Shown in pieces: positions 1 to 8,775 of a DNA stretch of 64,000 bases; the first letter of the stretch is position 1; each line of letters opens with the position of its first letter. Location: contig CAXXIF010000006.1 of assembly GCA_963677375.2 (NCBI GenBank), forward strand, positions 186,001 through 250,000. Direction: 5' to 3'. Source of the stretch: Pseudaeromonas sp963677375 (GTDB lineage Bacteria > Pseudomonadota > Gammaproteobacteria > Enterobacterales > Aeromonadaceae). A model generated the notes under the pieces. It saw only the letters and a program-made list of their open reading frames with translations, made no database searches and had not been told where the DNA came from. Made by a program: the position numbers and the translations under genes.

Positions 1-1
1 A

Positions 2-1102
2 ACCAAGTTTGCTGGCTTGATCAGAGACTTTGATCCAGAACAATTTGGCATTTCTCGTAAAGATGCCCGCAAGATGGATCTGTTCATTCAATATGGTGTC
101 GCAGCCGGTCTACAGGCCTTTGAAGATTCAGGTCTGGAAGTGACGGAACAAAATGCAACCCGTATTGGTGTTGCAATTGGCTCTGGTATCGGTGGTCTGG
201 GATTGATCGAGCAGAACCATTACAGTTTGATCGCTGGCGGCCCTCGTAAATTGAGTCCTTTCTTCGTGCCATCCACCATTATCAACATGGCGTCTGGTCA
301 TATCTCTATCATGAAAGGATTACGTGGCCCGAACGTTGCGATTACGACGGCTTGCACGACCGGTACTCATGCCATTGGTTTTGCCGCGCGTATGATCGCC
401 TACGGCGATGCCGATGTCATGGTGTGTGGTGGAACCGAGAAGGCTTCTACCCCGATGGGCATGGGTGGTTTTTCCGCTGCCAAGGCGCTGTCGACTCGTA
501 ATGATGAGCCGCAAAAGGCCAGTCGTCCGTGGGATAAAGATCGCGATGGTTTTGTTTTGGGCGATGGTGCTGGGGTGCTGGTGCTCGAAGAGTATGAGCA
601 TGCCAAGGCCCGTGGCGCGACCATTTATGCCGAATTCGTTGGTTTTGGAATGAGTGCGGATGCCAACCACATGACGGCACCTCCTGCCGATGGTGCTGGT
701 GCCGCCCTGGCGATGCAGAATGCCATCAAGGATGCCGGTATCGACGTGAACCAGATTGGTTACGTGAATGCGCATGGTACCTCGACACCGTTAGGTGATT
801 TGGCAGAACTGCGTGCCATGAAGACAACCTTTGGTGATCACGCGGGTAACCTGATGATCAGCTCCACTAAATCGATGACCGGCCACCTGTTGGGTGCTGC
901 GGGTGCGATTGAAGCGATCATTACCATTCTGGCCCTGCGAGACCAAGTGGCTCCGCCAACCATCAATCTGGACAACCCGGATGATGAGTGTGATCTGGAT
1001 TTAGTGCCGAATGTTCCGAAGAAGGGCGACTTTGACTATGCCCTTTCCAACTCGTTTGGTTTCGGTGGCACGAACGGTTCTCTGATCTTCAAGCGCGTCT
1101 AA
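2..1102 (+). CDS. fabF: 3-oxoacyl-[ACP] synthase II (FabF), 5'-truncated by window edge
   Basis: Elongating ketosynthase of type II fatty acid synthesis in the cytosol; condenses malonyl-ACP with acyl-ACP. The reading frame is open from base 2, beginning TKFAGLIRDF, which aligns about 50 residues inside the E. coli protein, so the N terminus lies upstream of the window. The 366 residues present include the active-site Cys in TACTTG (codon at about 353-355), the first catalytic His in NAHGTSTP (773-775) and the second in TGHLLGAAG (884-886), and the glycine-rich C-terminal NSFGFGGTN. The family is normally about 413 residues. It is the first visible gene of the fabF-pabC-mltG-tmk-holB run, although a hairpin terminator separates it from pabC. 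Identification is secure; only the start is unknown. Confidence 0.97.
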   Translation, partial: TKFAGLIRDFDPEQFGISRKDARKMDLFIQYGVAAGLQAFEDSGLEVTEQNATRIGVAIGSGIGGLGLIEQNHYSLIAGGPRKLSPFFVPSTIINMASGHISIMKGLRGPNVAITTACTTGTHAIGFAARMIAYGDADVMVCGGTEKASTPMGMGGFSAAKALSTRNDEPQKASRPWDKDRDGFVLGDGAGVLVLEEYEHAKARGATIYAEFVGFGMSADANHMTAPPADGAGAALAMQNAIKDAGIDVNQIGYVNAHGTSTPLGDLAELRAMKTTFGDHAGNLMISSTKSMTGHLLGAAGAIEAIITILALRDQVAPPTINLDNPDDECDLDLVPNVPKKGDFDYALSNSFGFGGTNGSLIFKRV

Positions 1103-1122
1103 ATTCTGGCGACTGCCAGTAG

Positions 1123-1153
1123 AGGCCTGATACCCTGTATCGGGCCTTTTTTT
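1123..1153 (+). terminator. Rho-independent terminator after fabF
   Basis: An 11-bp stem (AGGCCTGATAC paired with GTATCGGGCCT, one T-G wobble) with a 3-nt loop is followed by seven T. It lies 20 bases past the fabF stop, so pabC is probably reached by read-through or from its own promoter in the 85 bases before its start. Confidence 0.85.
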
Positions 1154-1237
1154 ATGGATTGCCGATCGGTTGCTGACCGTCATGAAGAGGCCGGGTCATA
1201 TCAGGGCACCTCGGGTGCAAAGGGGAGTACTTGGGAT

Positions 1238-2047
1238 ATGAGATTGCTGAACGGAGAGCCCCAGACACTGATTGATAGTGCCGATCGCGGGTTAACCCTA
1301 GGGGATGGTTTTTTTACCACCCTCCAGGTGCGTGATGGAATGCCCCTGTTGTGGGATCTACACGTCGAACGTTTGCAATCGACGGCCCAGCGGCTGTTCT
1401 TTCCAGAGCTGGATGTGGAACAGCTATACCAGCGACTCCTTACCCAGTTGCACGGGATGGCTCAGGGGTGCTGCAAGATCATCATTACCCGAGGTTCAGG
1501 TGCTCGCGGCTATGGTATTCGCGGCTGCGAGAGGCCGAATGAACTGATCAGTGTCCATGATTACCCGGTGCAGTATCGGGATTGGCAAGCGTCGGGGATT
1601 CATCTGGCGGTTTGCCATGGGCGCTTGAGCCATAGTCCATTGCTCGCCGGGCTCAAGAGTCTGAACCGCCTGGAACAGGTTCTGCTGAAGACAGAATTGG
1701 AGCGTCGTGGGGAGCTGGAAGGGCTCGTGCTGGATGTCGAAGAGCGAGTCGTTGAAACCGTCGCAGCAAATGTATTTTGGCGCCAGGATTCCGTAGTATA
1801 CACACCGGATCTGACGCAGAGCGGTGTCACGGGGGTGATGCGGGCCTGGATCATGGGTTACCTGGCGCAGCAAGGCATTCGCTGCGAGTCTGTTCAGGCT
1901 AGCTTGCACACCATTCAAGCAGCCGATGAAGTCTGGATCAGCAATGCCTTGCTGGAAGTCGTACCGGTCACTGGAATTGAAGATGTTACTTACTCGAATC
2001 ACGCACTGGCTCGCCAGCTGCAAACAGCATTTTTGCAAGCGACTTAG
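1238..2047 (+). CDS. pabC: Aminodeoxychorismate lyase (PabC)
   Basis: PLP-dependent fold-type IV enzyme that splits 4-amino-4-deoxychorismate into p-aminobenzoate and pyruvate for folate synthesis. The 269-residue product equals the E. coli length. Near the N terminus it has LLNGEP and the DRGLTLGDGFFTTL segment typical of the family, and the presumed Schiff-base lysine is in GLKSLNRLEQVLLK. The ATG at 1238 is chosen because AGGGGAG (1221-1227) precedes it and homology begins there; the frame is open further upstream without similarity. Its 3' end overlaps mltG by 65 bases, in the fabF-pabC-mltG order conserved in gammaproteobacteria. Confidence 0.93.
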   Translation: MRLLNGEPQTLIDSADRGLTLGDGFFTTLQVRDGMPLLWDLHVERLQSTAQRLFFPELDVEQLYQRLLTQLHGMAQGCCKIIITRGSGARGYGIRGCERPNELISVHDYPVQYRDWQASGIHLAVCHGRLSHSPLLAGLKSLNRLEQVLLKTELERRGELEGLVLDVEERVVETVAANVFWRQDSVVYTPDLTQSGVTGVMRAWIMGYLAQQGIRCESVQASLHTIQAADEVWISNALLEVVPVTGIEDVTYSNHALARQLQTAFLQAT

Positions 2048-3035
2048 GCGTAATCTCGTCCTGACGCTTTGTCTCGTCGCCGTACTGTGCGGCTACGGTT
2101 GGGGCCAGTATCAGCTCAATCGCTTCGACCATCTGGCGATTGCCGGTGAGGCTCGGTTGTTCACCGTCAAGAAAGGTATGTCGGCGCGAGGCCTGATGGG
2201 CGAGCTTGCCGGGCAACCGGTGTCGCCCTTTTGGACTCTGGTGTGGTTAAAACTGCACCCCGAGTTGGCGCAGATCAAAATGGGCACCTATCGCCTCGAA
2301 TCGGGCTGGTTGGTCAGTCACGCCTTGTTATTATTCAGCAGCGGCAAAGAGGTGCTGTTTTCCGTGACCTTGATCGAAGGGGGTCGCATCGAAGACTTCA
2401 TTCGCACGCTGAAGCAGGCTCCCTATATCGAAAGTACTTTGGATGAGGATGATGCCGACGAGGTGCGTTCTGCCTTGTCCCTGGAGCCGGATAATATCGA
2501 AGGGCTGCTATTGCCGGAAACCTACGCGTATACCGCAGGCACCCGTGATCTGGATATTCTGCGCCGCTCCCGGGAACACATGAGTGCGTTTTTGGATAAG
2601 AGCTGGGCAAACAGAGCCCAGGGGTTACCCTACAAGAGTGCCTATGAGGCGCTGATCATGGCCTCGATCATCGAAAAGGAGACGGGCAAAGCGGCGGAAC
2701 GCCCCCTGATTGCCTCGGTGTTTATCAATCGGTTACGCAAGGGGATGCGTCTGCAAACCGATCCGACGGTGATCTACGGCATCAAGGATCGGTATGACGG
2801 CAATATCCGCAAGGTCGACTTGCTGGACGAGAACCCGTACAACACCTACCTGATTGACGGTTTGCCCCCAACCCCGATTGCCATGCCGAGTAAAGCGGCT
2901 ATCCTCGCGGCTTTACATCCGGCAAGCAGCAATTACCTCTATTTTGTCGCCAAGGGTGGTGGTGAGCACCATTTCTCCCGCACCTTGGCTGAACATAACA
3001 ATGCGGTTCGCCGCTATATTTTGGGGCGCCCCTGA
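1983..3035 (+). CDS. mltG: Endolytic murein transglycosylase MltG (YceG)
   Basis: Inner-membrane lytic transglycosylase that cuts nascent peptidoglycan and limits glycan strand length. A short basic N terminus is followed by one membrane segment (about residues 23-41, LVLTLCLVAVLCGYGW) and a periplasmic YceG domain. MASIIEKETG carries the catalytic glutamate, and FINRLRKGMRLQTDPTVIYG and the C-terminal HPASSNYLYFVA are typical family blocks. The product is 350 residues against 340 in E. coli. The first usable in-frame ATG (1983) lies inside pabC, giving a 65-base overlap; no ATG, GTG or TTG exists closer to the membrane segment, which supports this start. The stop overlaps the tmk ATG by one base (TGATG), indicating translational coupling. 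Confidence 0.93.
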   Translation: MLLTRITHWLASCKQHFCKRLRRNLVLTLCLVAVLCGYGWGQYQLNRFDHLAIAGEARLFTVKKGMSARGLMGELAGQPVSPFWTLVWLKLHPELAQIKMGTYRLESGWLVSHALLLFSSGKEVLFSVTLIEGGRIEDFIRTLKQAPYIESTLDEDDADEVRSALSLEPDNIEGLLLPETYAYTAGTRDLDILRRSREHMSAFLDKSWANRAQGLPYKSAYEALIMASIIEKETGKAAERPLIASVFINRLRKGMRLQTDPTVIYGIKDRYDGNIRKVDLLDENPYNTYLIDGLPPTPIAMPSKAAILAALHPASSNYLYFVAKGGGEHHFSRTLAEHNNAVRRYILGRP

Positions 3036-3664
3036 TGTCTGCACAATTTATCGTTATCGAAGGGTTGGAGGGGGCCGGCAAGAGTACGGCGGTTCGTCAT
3101 GTCGAGAGCTGGTTACGCGAGCATGGCGTTAATAATATCGAGAAGACGCGGGAGCCCGGGGGTACGCCCTTGGCGGAGCGGATGCGAGCCATCGTCAAGG
3201 AGATCCATGACGAACCCTTGACCATCCAGGCTGAATTACTGCTCATGTACGCCGCCCGTGTCCAGTTAGTTGAGACTCGTATCAAACCTGCGCTGGCCAA
3301 CGGCTTCTGGGTCATTGGTGATCGGCATGATCTTTCATCGCTGGCTTATCAAGGCGGTGGGCGAGGGATCGATGAAGCTCTCATTCGCCAGATCAAGCAG
3401 GCAGTGCTTGGGGATTTCAGCCCGGATCTCACGCTCTATCTGGATATTGACCCTGCCATGGGTCTGGCCCGCGCCCGTGCACGCGGCGAGCTGGATCGGA
3501 TCGAGCTGGAGCAATTGGCATTCTTCGAGCGTACCCGCGCCCGCTATCTGCAACTGGCAAACCAGGACCCGAGCGTCCGGATCATCGATGCCGGCCAGAA
3601 TGAGGCGCAGGTCGCCGCCAGTATCCGGGCTGAGCTGGAGTCGAGTTTATGTATCCCTGGCTAG
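3035..3664 (+). CDS. tmk: Thymidylate kinase
   Basis: Phosphorylates dTMP to dTDP in the cytosol for DNA synthesis. The 209-residue protein opens with the P-loop FIVIEGLEGAGKSTA, has the DR motif in GDRHDLSSLAYQGGG and a LID segment rich in arginine (RARARGELDRIE). Length and motifs match the family. The start overlaps the mltG stop (TGATG) and the 3' end overlaps holB by 16 bases, as in the conserved mltG-tmk-holB cluster. Confidence 0.96.
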   Translation: MSAQFIVIEGLEGAGKSTAVRHVESWLREHGVNNIEKTREPGGTPLAERMRAIVKEIHDEPLTIQAELLLMYAARVQLVETRIKPALANGFWVIGDRHDLSSLAYQGGGRGIDEALIRQIKQAVLGDFSPDLTLYLDIDPAMGLARARARGELDRIELEQLAFFERTRARYLQLANQDPSVRIIDAGQNEAQVAASIRAELESSLCIPG

Positions 3665-4626
3665 CACCGACCTGGCGCGATTGGCTGGATAGTTTTACCC
3701 AGGGCCGGTTGGCCCACGCCTGGTTGCTCAGTGGCCCCCTCGGGCTGGGTAAACTGGAGTTGGCGCGCCGGATGGCGGAGACGCTGTTGTGTCAACATCC
3801 GTCGAGTCGTGGTCCTTGTGGTTTGTGCCACAGCTGTACTCTATTGGCTCACGGCAATCATCCGGATCTGCTGCTGTTGGGCGACCACAGCGAGAAGAGT
3901 CTGGGGGTGGATCTGATCCGCGATCTGATCGGCAGACTCAATGGCAGTGCTCAGCTTGGAGGCGCCAAAGTCATGATCATGGTGCGCGCCGAACGCATGA
4001 CCGAATCGGCGGCCAACGCACTACTCAAGACCCTTGAAGAGCCAGCCGGACGCTCGCATCTGATTTTGTTGTCCGATCAGCCTAATCGCCTGCTGCCAAC
4101 GATTTTGAGTCGTTGCCAGAAAATGGCTATTCCTCAAGCGGAGGTGACTCCGGCGCTGGCTTGGCTTCGCCAGCAAGAGGGGGGTAGTCAGGCTCAACTG
4201 CAGCATCTGCGCCTCACTCACTATGCGCCGTTGCAGACCCTGAGTTATCTGCGCGATGGGATGGATGCCCGGCGTAAGAGCCTGTGCGAGCGATTCGGGG
4301 GCTTCCTGCAAAGCCCCGAGCAATTGGAGCCTCTACTGGCACTGATGCTATCGGAAGCGCCATCAACCCAATCCTGGGTACATATTCTGTTGCTGGATGC
4401 CCTGAAACTGCAGGCAGGTTGTGTGGAGGATGAGCTCATGATGAGCGATACCCTGACCACCACCCGGCAGCTTGCCCAATTTTCAACCCCGCATCTGCTG
4501 GCCGCGCTGGAGCGTTGGCAAGAGTTGGCGGCGGTACCGGAGGGTATGGCCAGTACGCAACCCTCCCTTCATCTTATGGCTTGGTTAAACCAGCTTATTC
4601 TTGAGGTATCCCATCTTGCTCGTTGA
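3649..4626 (+). CDS. holB: DNA polymerase III delta' subunit
   Basis: Clamp-loader subunit of the replicative polymerase. The AAA+ N-terminal part has a degenerate P-loop (GPLGLGKLEL, with Leu where a Ser/Thr would be), as expected for delta', which does not hydrolyse ATP. A zinc-binding cluster includes CGLCHSC, followed by NALLKTLEEP and the SRC motif (ILSRCQ). It has 325 residues against 334 in E. coli. It overlaps tmk upstream and the TatD-family gene downstream. No pilZ gene lies between holB and the hydrolase, unlike the arrangement in pseudomonads. Confidence 0.94.
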   Translation: MYPWLAPTWRDWLDSFTQGRLAHAWLLSGPLGLGKLELARRMAETLLCQHPSSRGPCGLCHSCTLLAHGNHPDLLLLGDHSEKSLGVDLIRDLIGRLNGSAQLGGAKVMIMVRAERMTESAANALLKTLEEPAGRSHLILLSDQPNRLLPTILSRCQKMAIPQAEVTPALAWLRQQEGGSQAQLQHLRLTHYAPLQTLSYLRDGMDARRKSLCERFGGFLQSPEQLEPLLALMLSEAPSTQSWVHILLLDALKLQAGCVEDELMMSDTLTTTRQLAQFSTPHLLAALERWQELAAVPEGMASTQPSLHLMAWLNQLILEVSHLAR

Positions 4627-5392
4627 TTCACATTGTCATCTTGATCGTCTCGATTACCCCAATAAGCATGCCGATATCGCCGATGCTGTTGCCAAGGCCA
4701 CGGCGCGTGGCGTATCGCACCTGCTGTGTGTCAGTGTCACCCTGGAGCAGTTTCCTGGCATGCTGGAAAAAATTGCCCCATTTCCCCAGGTGTTTGCCTC
4801 CTGTGGTGTGCATCCCCTCGATCAGGAGTCGCCCTGGAGCCCGGAGTTGCTTCGACAACTGGCCGCAGAGCCCAGAGTGGTTGCCATTGGTGAAACTGGG
4901 CTGGACTATTTCTATCATCCCGAACATAAGCTGGTGCAGCAGCAGGCTTTTCGAGAGCATATCCGGGTCGCGCGGGAGTTGAACAAGCCGCTTATCATCC
5001 ATACCCGGGACGCCCAGCAAGATACGCTGTCAATCTTGAAAGAGGAGGGAGCCGAGGCCATCGGGGGAGTCTTGCACTGTTTTACCGAAGATTGGGCGAT
5101 GGCCGAGGCCGCGATGAAGTTGGGTTTTTATATCTCAATTTCGGGTATTGTCACGTTCCGCAATGCCGATCGGCTGCGGGAGGTTACGCGCCGTTTGCCT
5201 GCCGACCGCTTGCTCATCGAAACAGACTCTCCGTATCTGGCGCCGGTTCCCCATCGCGGGCAGGAAAATGAGCCCGCCTATGTGCGCGATGTAGCCGAAT
5301 ACGTCGCCTGGCTGCGCAACTCAAGCGTGGAAGAGATTGCCACGCTCACGAGCGAGAATTTCTTCCGACTATTCCCGCTTGCCGTGCGCTAG
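4616..5392 (+). CDS. ycfH: TatD-family metal-dependent hydrolase (YcfH)
   Basis: TIM-barrel metallohydrolase of the TatD DNase family; the cellular substrate of the YcfH branch is not firmly known. The metal-binding HxH motif sits at the N terminus (VDSHCHLD), with GETGLDYF, the IHTRDA histidine, LHCFTED and the distal ETDSPYLAP motif. The TTG at 4616 is preferred because it gives MLVDSHCHLD, matching the E. coli start, with TGAGG at 4602-4606 as ribosome-binding site. A TTG at 4601 is the alternative (five more residues). It overlaps the end of holB and closes the operon, being followed by a strong terminator. Confidence 0.92.
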   Translation: MLVDSHCHLDRLDYPNKHADIADAVAKATARGVSHLLCVSVTLEQFPGMLEKIAPFPQVFASCGVHPLDQESPWSPELLRQLAAEPRVVAIGETGLDYFYHPEHKLVQQQAFREHIRVARELNKPLIIHTRDAQQDTLSILKEEGAEAIGGVLHCFTEDWAMAEAAMKLGFYISISGIVTFRNADRLREVTRRLPADRLLIETDSPYLAPVPHRGQENEPAYVRDVAEYVAWLRNSSVEEIATLTSENFFRLFPLAVR

Positions 5393-5408
5393 TTCGACTT
5401 AGCGAATT

Positions 5409-5443
5409 AAAAAGCCCCGGTATCTCGCGATCCGGGGCTTTTT
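5409..5443. terminator. Bidirectional terminator between ycfH and dsbB
   Basis: A perfect 12-bp inverted repeat, AAAAAGCCCCGG and CCGGGGCTTTTT, with an 11-nt loop. A-run and T-run flank the stem, so it can serve both the plus-strand operon and minus-strand dsbB. Confidence 0.9.
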
Positions 5444-5479
5444 ACTGGCGGGGCTATCGCCGTATCTGAATGACGAGGT

Positions 5480-6001
5480 CTATTGGCAGCAGCGACCTTT
5501 TGCCAGGTTACCGATCATGATGATCAGGGCGACCGCCAGATAACAGCCAAAAATCAGCACCAACCATTGTGGCATCTCCCAGCCGAGGAAGGCCCATTGC
5601 CGCTCGGAACAGTCTCCGGTGGGATAGAACATCCAGGGTATCCACTTGTCTAGCGGCATCCAGCTCGGGAATTCGGCAAAAAAGCTGCAGGTGTTGAACG
5701 GTGATGGGTTCAGCTGGTAATCCACGTGGGTGAGCGAGAGCTGCAAACCACGGAAGGCACTAAAACCCCACAACAACAGGGCAGGCCAGCGCAGCCAGGG
5801 TCTTTGTGGCGCGATCAGCGCGATCAGAGCTGCGACCAAAATACCGATAAACGCCAGCCGCTCATAGACGCACATGACGCAGGGAAACAGTCCCATCACA
5901 TGTTGAAAAAACAGGCCGCATAACTCAAAGGCAAAGGCTGATGCTGCCAATAAAACCCATGCGGCGCGTTGACGGCTGATGGTCCGGATATAAGTGATCA
6001 T
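5480..6001 (-). CDS. dsbB: Disulfide bond formation protein DsbB
   Basis: Inner-membrane quinone reductase that reoxidises DsbA. The 173-residue protein has four predicted membrane helices. The first redox pair is CVMC in the first periplasmic loop (FPCVMCVYER) and the second pair lies in the second loop (NTCSFFAEF and GDCSERQW); all four catalytic cysteines are present. The start at 6001 is favoured because GAGGAG precedes it by a few bases and homology begins at MITYIRTIS; the frame stays open upstream without similarity. It diverges from fadR. In E. coli nhaB lies between these genes; here it is absent. Confidence 0.95.
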   Translation of the reverse strand: MITYIRTISRQRAAWVLLAASAFAFELCGLFFQHVMGLFPCVMCVYERLAFIGILVAALIALIAPQRPWLRWPALLLWGFSAFRGLQLSLTHVDYQLNPSPFNTCSFFAEFPSWMPLDKWIPWMFYPTGDCSERQWAFLGWEMPQWLVLIFGCYLAVALIIMIGNLAKGRCCQ

Positions 6002-6302
6002 TGCTGGCTCCTCATCATAGAGCCGTCGATTAAAAGCTAATTCCGCGAAAAAGGAAAGAGTCTCTATCTTGCTGTTTCTATTCTTGATTGCGGCTATTCC
6101 CCCTCGTTCGGCACACGTTTTTTCGCATCTTTCACTACGGCCTCTCTTGTATCCTGTGGTCAATGTGGGGAATGTCAGCATAGATGAATGAATGAGGCGC
6201 GCACCTTTAGCGATAAATCCCGCTTATGTCAGAATTACTGAACGAACAAACTTCTGCTCTATCCGCCAATGGCGCTTGAATTCTAGCCAGGCTGTTCACA
6301 CA

Positions 6303-6315
6303 CTGGTCACACCAG
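6303..6315. promoter_or_regulatory. Putative FadR operator upstream of fadR
   Basis: CTGGTCACACCAG is an inverted repeat of CTGGT/ACCAG with a 3-base centre. It differs at one base from the published FadR core CTGGTCNGACCAG. It lies directly upstream of the proposed fadR -35 element. Autoregulation is inferred from position and similarity only. Confidence 0.5.
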
Positions 6316-6318
6316 CGC

Positions 6319-6348
6319 TTGTTGATATCCTTGACGCTCTGCTATCAT
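6319..6348 (+). promoter_or_regulatory. Putative fadR promoter
   Basis: TTGTTG (6319-6324) and TATCAT (6343-6348) are separated by 18 bases, a plausible sigma-70 -35/-10 pair ending about 30 bases before the fadR ATG. The FadR-like box abuts its upstream side. Confidence 0.4.
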
Positions 6349-6379
6349 CCGCCTGCTTTTTCCCAAATAGAGAAAATTG

Positions 6380-7096
6380 ATGGTCATTAAAGCCCAAAGC
6401 CCGGCTGGTTTTGCCGAAGAGTACATCATCGAATCGATCTGGAATAATCGATTCCCTCCCGGCACCATTCTCCCAGCAGAGCGTGAGCTTTCTGAACTGA
6501 TTGGGGTCACACGTACCACATTACGTGAAGTGTTACAGCGCCTGGCTCGTGACGGCTGGTTGACTATCCAGCACGGTAAGCCGACCCGGGTGAACAATTT
6601 TTGGGAAACCTCGGGGTTAAATATTCTCGAAACTCTGGCGCGTCTGGATCAGGAGAAGTTCCCGCAACTGATCGATCAGCTGCTCTCTGCCAGAACGAAT
6701 ATCAGCGGTATCTTTTTGCGCGGCGCTGTGAAGCATAATCCTGAACGCGTGCTGGAGTTATTGGCACAGGCCGAAAGTCTGGGCGATGATGCCGAAGCCT
6801 TCGCCGAGTTTGATTATCAGCTCTATCATCAGTTGGCTTTTGCCTCGGGCAATTCAATCTACGCCCTGATCCTCAATGGTTTCCAGAAGCTCTATACCCG
6901 GATTGGTCGTTTCTATTTTGCCGAGAAACAGGCACGGCAGTGTACCTTGGCGTTTTATCAGCAGCTGTCCCAACTGGCCCGTGAGGGAAGCCGGGCCGAT
7001 GATGTCTGGCTGTTGGTGCGACAGTATGGTGCCGATTCCGGTAAGATCTGGAACATGCTCAAAGAGTCGCTCTCTGCCAATCTGGATGAGATCTGA
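6380..7096 (+). CDS. fadR: Fatty acid metabolism regulator FadR
   Basis: GntR-family transcription factor that senses long-chain acyl-CoA, represses beta-oxidation genes and activates unsaturated fatty acid synthesis. The winged-helix N terminus is almost identical to E. coli FadR for the first 80 residues (for example GFAEEYIIESIWNNRFPPGT and LTIQHGKPTRVNNFWETSGL). The C-terminal acyl-CoA domain is more diverged but of the same length. The protein is 238 residues, so it lacks the roughly 40-residue insertion of Vibrio FadR. The ATG at 6380 matches the E. coli start. The window also contains fadD, a classical FadR target. Confidence 0.97.
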   Translation: MVIKAQSPAGFAEEYIIESIWNNRFPPGTILPAERELSELIGVTRTTLREVLQRLARDGWLTIQHGKPTRVNNFWETSGLNILETLARLDQEKFPQLIDQLLSARTNISGIFLRGAVKHNPERVLELLAQAESLGDDAEAFAEFDYQLYHQLAFASGNSIYALILNGFQKLYTRIGRFYFAEKQARQCTLAFYQQLSQLAREGSRADDVWLLVRQYGADSGKIWNMLKESLSANLDEI

Positions 7097-7111
7097 GTCG
7101 TTGCTGTTCTG

Positions 7112-7140
7112 AAAAAAAAGCCGCGATTGCGGCTTTTTTT
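7112..7140 (+). terminator. Terminator after fadR
   Basis: An A-run, AAAAGCCGC, a GATT loop, GCGGCTTTT and further T (7112-7140), beginning 16 bases after the fadR stop. The flanking A-run makes it usable from both strands, including for the convergent spoVR gene. Confidence 0.88.
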
Positions 7141-7219
7141 GTGCCCGAATTGCGACGTCAGGCTCGATCCCCTTCAGCCGGATATGACTGTTTCAGGTAT
7201 CCGAACGAGATCTCTCTTG

Positions 7220-8743
7220 TTACGGAGCCGCTGGCTCGGGGATCTCCGGGTTGCGGGCTATGATGTGAGTTTGGCCATCCGCATCCTCCTGTTCCAGGAT
7301 CACCCCGAAACCCCACAAATGTTGTAAATGTTTGAGTACGGCATGACGGGAATCGGCCAGCGGAATTCGCTCGTGGGGTACATAACGCAGGATCAGGGAG
7401 CGATCCCCCTTGAGGGCCACGTTATAGACCTGAATATTGGGCTCGTGCTGACTCAGGTTGTACTGAGCTGAAATTTTTTGCCGTAGCCGGCGGTAACCTT
7501 CTTCGTTGTGAATGGCGGAGACCTGCAGATAGCTGTTCTGATCATTATCATCAATGGCAAACAGTCGAAGATCCCGCATGACGGTCGGACTCAGGAACTG
7601 GCTGATAAAGCTCTCGTCCTTGAAATTCTCCATGGCAAAATGCAAGGTCGTCAGCCAGTCGCTGCCCGCATAATCCGGGAACCAGAATCTATCCTCCTCG
7701 GTTGGGGACTCGCAGATGCGGCGCAGGTCGCGAAACATGGCAAATCCCAGTGCATAGGGATTGAGTCCCGAATAATGGGGGCTGTTGTAGGGGGGTTGGT
7801 AGACCACATTGGTGTGATTATGCAAAAACTCCAGCATGAAGCGATCCGTCAGCAGTCCTTCGTCATACAGATGATTGAGGATGGTGTAATGCCAGAAGGT
7901 TGCCCACCCTTCATTCATGACCTGAGTCTGTTTCTGCGGATAAAAGTACTGACTGATCTTGCGCACGATGCGGATGATTTCCCGCTGCCAGGGCTCCAGT
8001 AACGGCGCATGTTTCTCGATGAAATAGAGAATGTTTTCTTGGGGTTCACTCGGAAATCGTCCCGGTTTGCGTTCAGGAGTACCGCTAGCCTTGGGCAGTG
8101 TGCGCCAGAGTTCATTGACCTGGGTTTGCAGGTACTCTTCGCGCCGTTTTTGCCGCCGCTTTTCTTCACGCAGTGATATTTGCTGCGGTCGTTTGTAGCG
8201 ATCAACTCCGTAATTCATCAGAGCATGGCAGGAGTCCAGCAGGGACTCGACTGCCTCGACGCCGTGGCGCTCCTCGCAATCTGTGATGTAGTGCCGAGCA
8301 AACAACAGATAATCGATGATGGAGCCGGCATCGGTCCAGGTCTTGAACAGGTAGTTGTTGCGGAAAAACGAGTTGTGACCGTAACAGGCATGGGCCATGA
8401 CCAGGGCCTGCATGGGCATGGTATTTTCTTCCATCAGGTAGGAGATACAGGGATCGGAATTAATGACGATCTCGTAAGCTAAACCCATCTGGCCACGCTT
8501 GTAGTGCTGTTCGGTACTGATGAATTTTTTGCCGAATGACCAATGATGATAGCCAATGGGCATGCCGACGCTGGAATAGGCATCCATCATCTGTTCGCTG
8601 CCGATCACCTCGATCTGGTTGGGATAGGTTTTGAGGCGATAGTGTTCGGCAACGCGGGCAATTTCAGCCTGGTAACGCTCCAGCAACGGAAAGTTCCAAT
8701 CTGGACCATCTGGCAGCGGTTCGTGGCATAGTGGCTCTGACAT
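7220..8743 (-). CDS. ycgB: SpoVR family protein (YcgB)
   Basis: Cytosolic SpoVR-family protein of 507 residues (E. coli YcgB 510). Its biochemical activity is not established, but in many proteobacteria it is co-encoded with the PrkA kinase and YeaH, as here. Recognisable family blocks include NEGWATFWHYTILNHLYDEG, YNSPHYSGLNPYALGFAMF and the histidine-rich HACYGHNSFF. The start at 8743 has GAGGAG about six bases upstream. It is the third gene of the minus-strand operon, 32 bases after yeaH, pointing to expression with the nutrient-stress kinase system. Confidence 0.93.
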   Translation of the reverse strand: MSEPLCHEPLPDGPDWNFPLLERYQAEIARVAEHYRLKTYPNQIEVIGSEQMMDAYSSVGMPIGYHHWSFGKKFISTEQHYKRGQMGLAYEIVINSDPCISYLMEENTMPMQALVMAHACYGHNSFFRNNYLFKTWTDAGSIIDYLLFARHYITDCEERHGVEAVESLLDSCHALMNYGVDRYKRPQQISLREEKRRQKRREEYLQTQVNELWRTLPKASGTPERKPGRFPSEPQENILYFIEKHAPLLEPWQREIIRIVRKISQYFYPQKQTQVMNEGWATFWHYTILNHLYDEGLLTDRFMLEFLHNHTNVVYQPPYNSPHYSGLNPYALGFAMFRDLRRICESPTEEDRFWFPDYAGSDWLTTLHFAMENFKDESFISQFLSPTVMRDLRLFAIDDNDQNSYLQVSAIHNEEGYRRLRQKISAQYNLSQHEPNIQVYNVALKGDRSLILRYVPHERIPLADSRHAVLKHLQHLWGFGVILEQEDADGQTHIIARNPEIPEPAAP

Positions 8744-8775
8744 AATCGCTCCTCATCCCGGAAAACTGTGGTCCA

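Larger units (their letters stand above)
6002..6379. other. dsbB-fadR divergent intergenic region
   Basis: A 378-base region between divergent dsbB and fadR. It holds the dsbB ribosome-binding site at the left edge and, at the right, a FadR-like palindrome and a sigma-70-type promoter (listed separately). The middle (about 6030-6300) shows nothing recognisable: no convincing gene and no hairpin. Confidence 0.7.
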
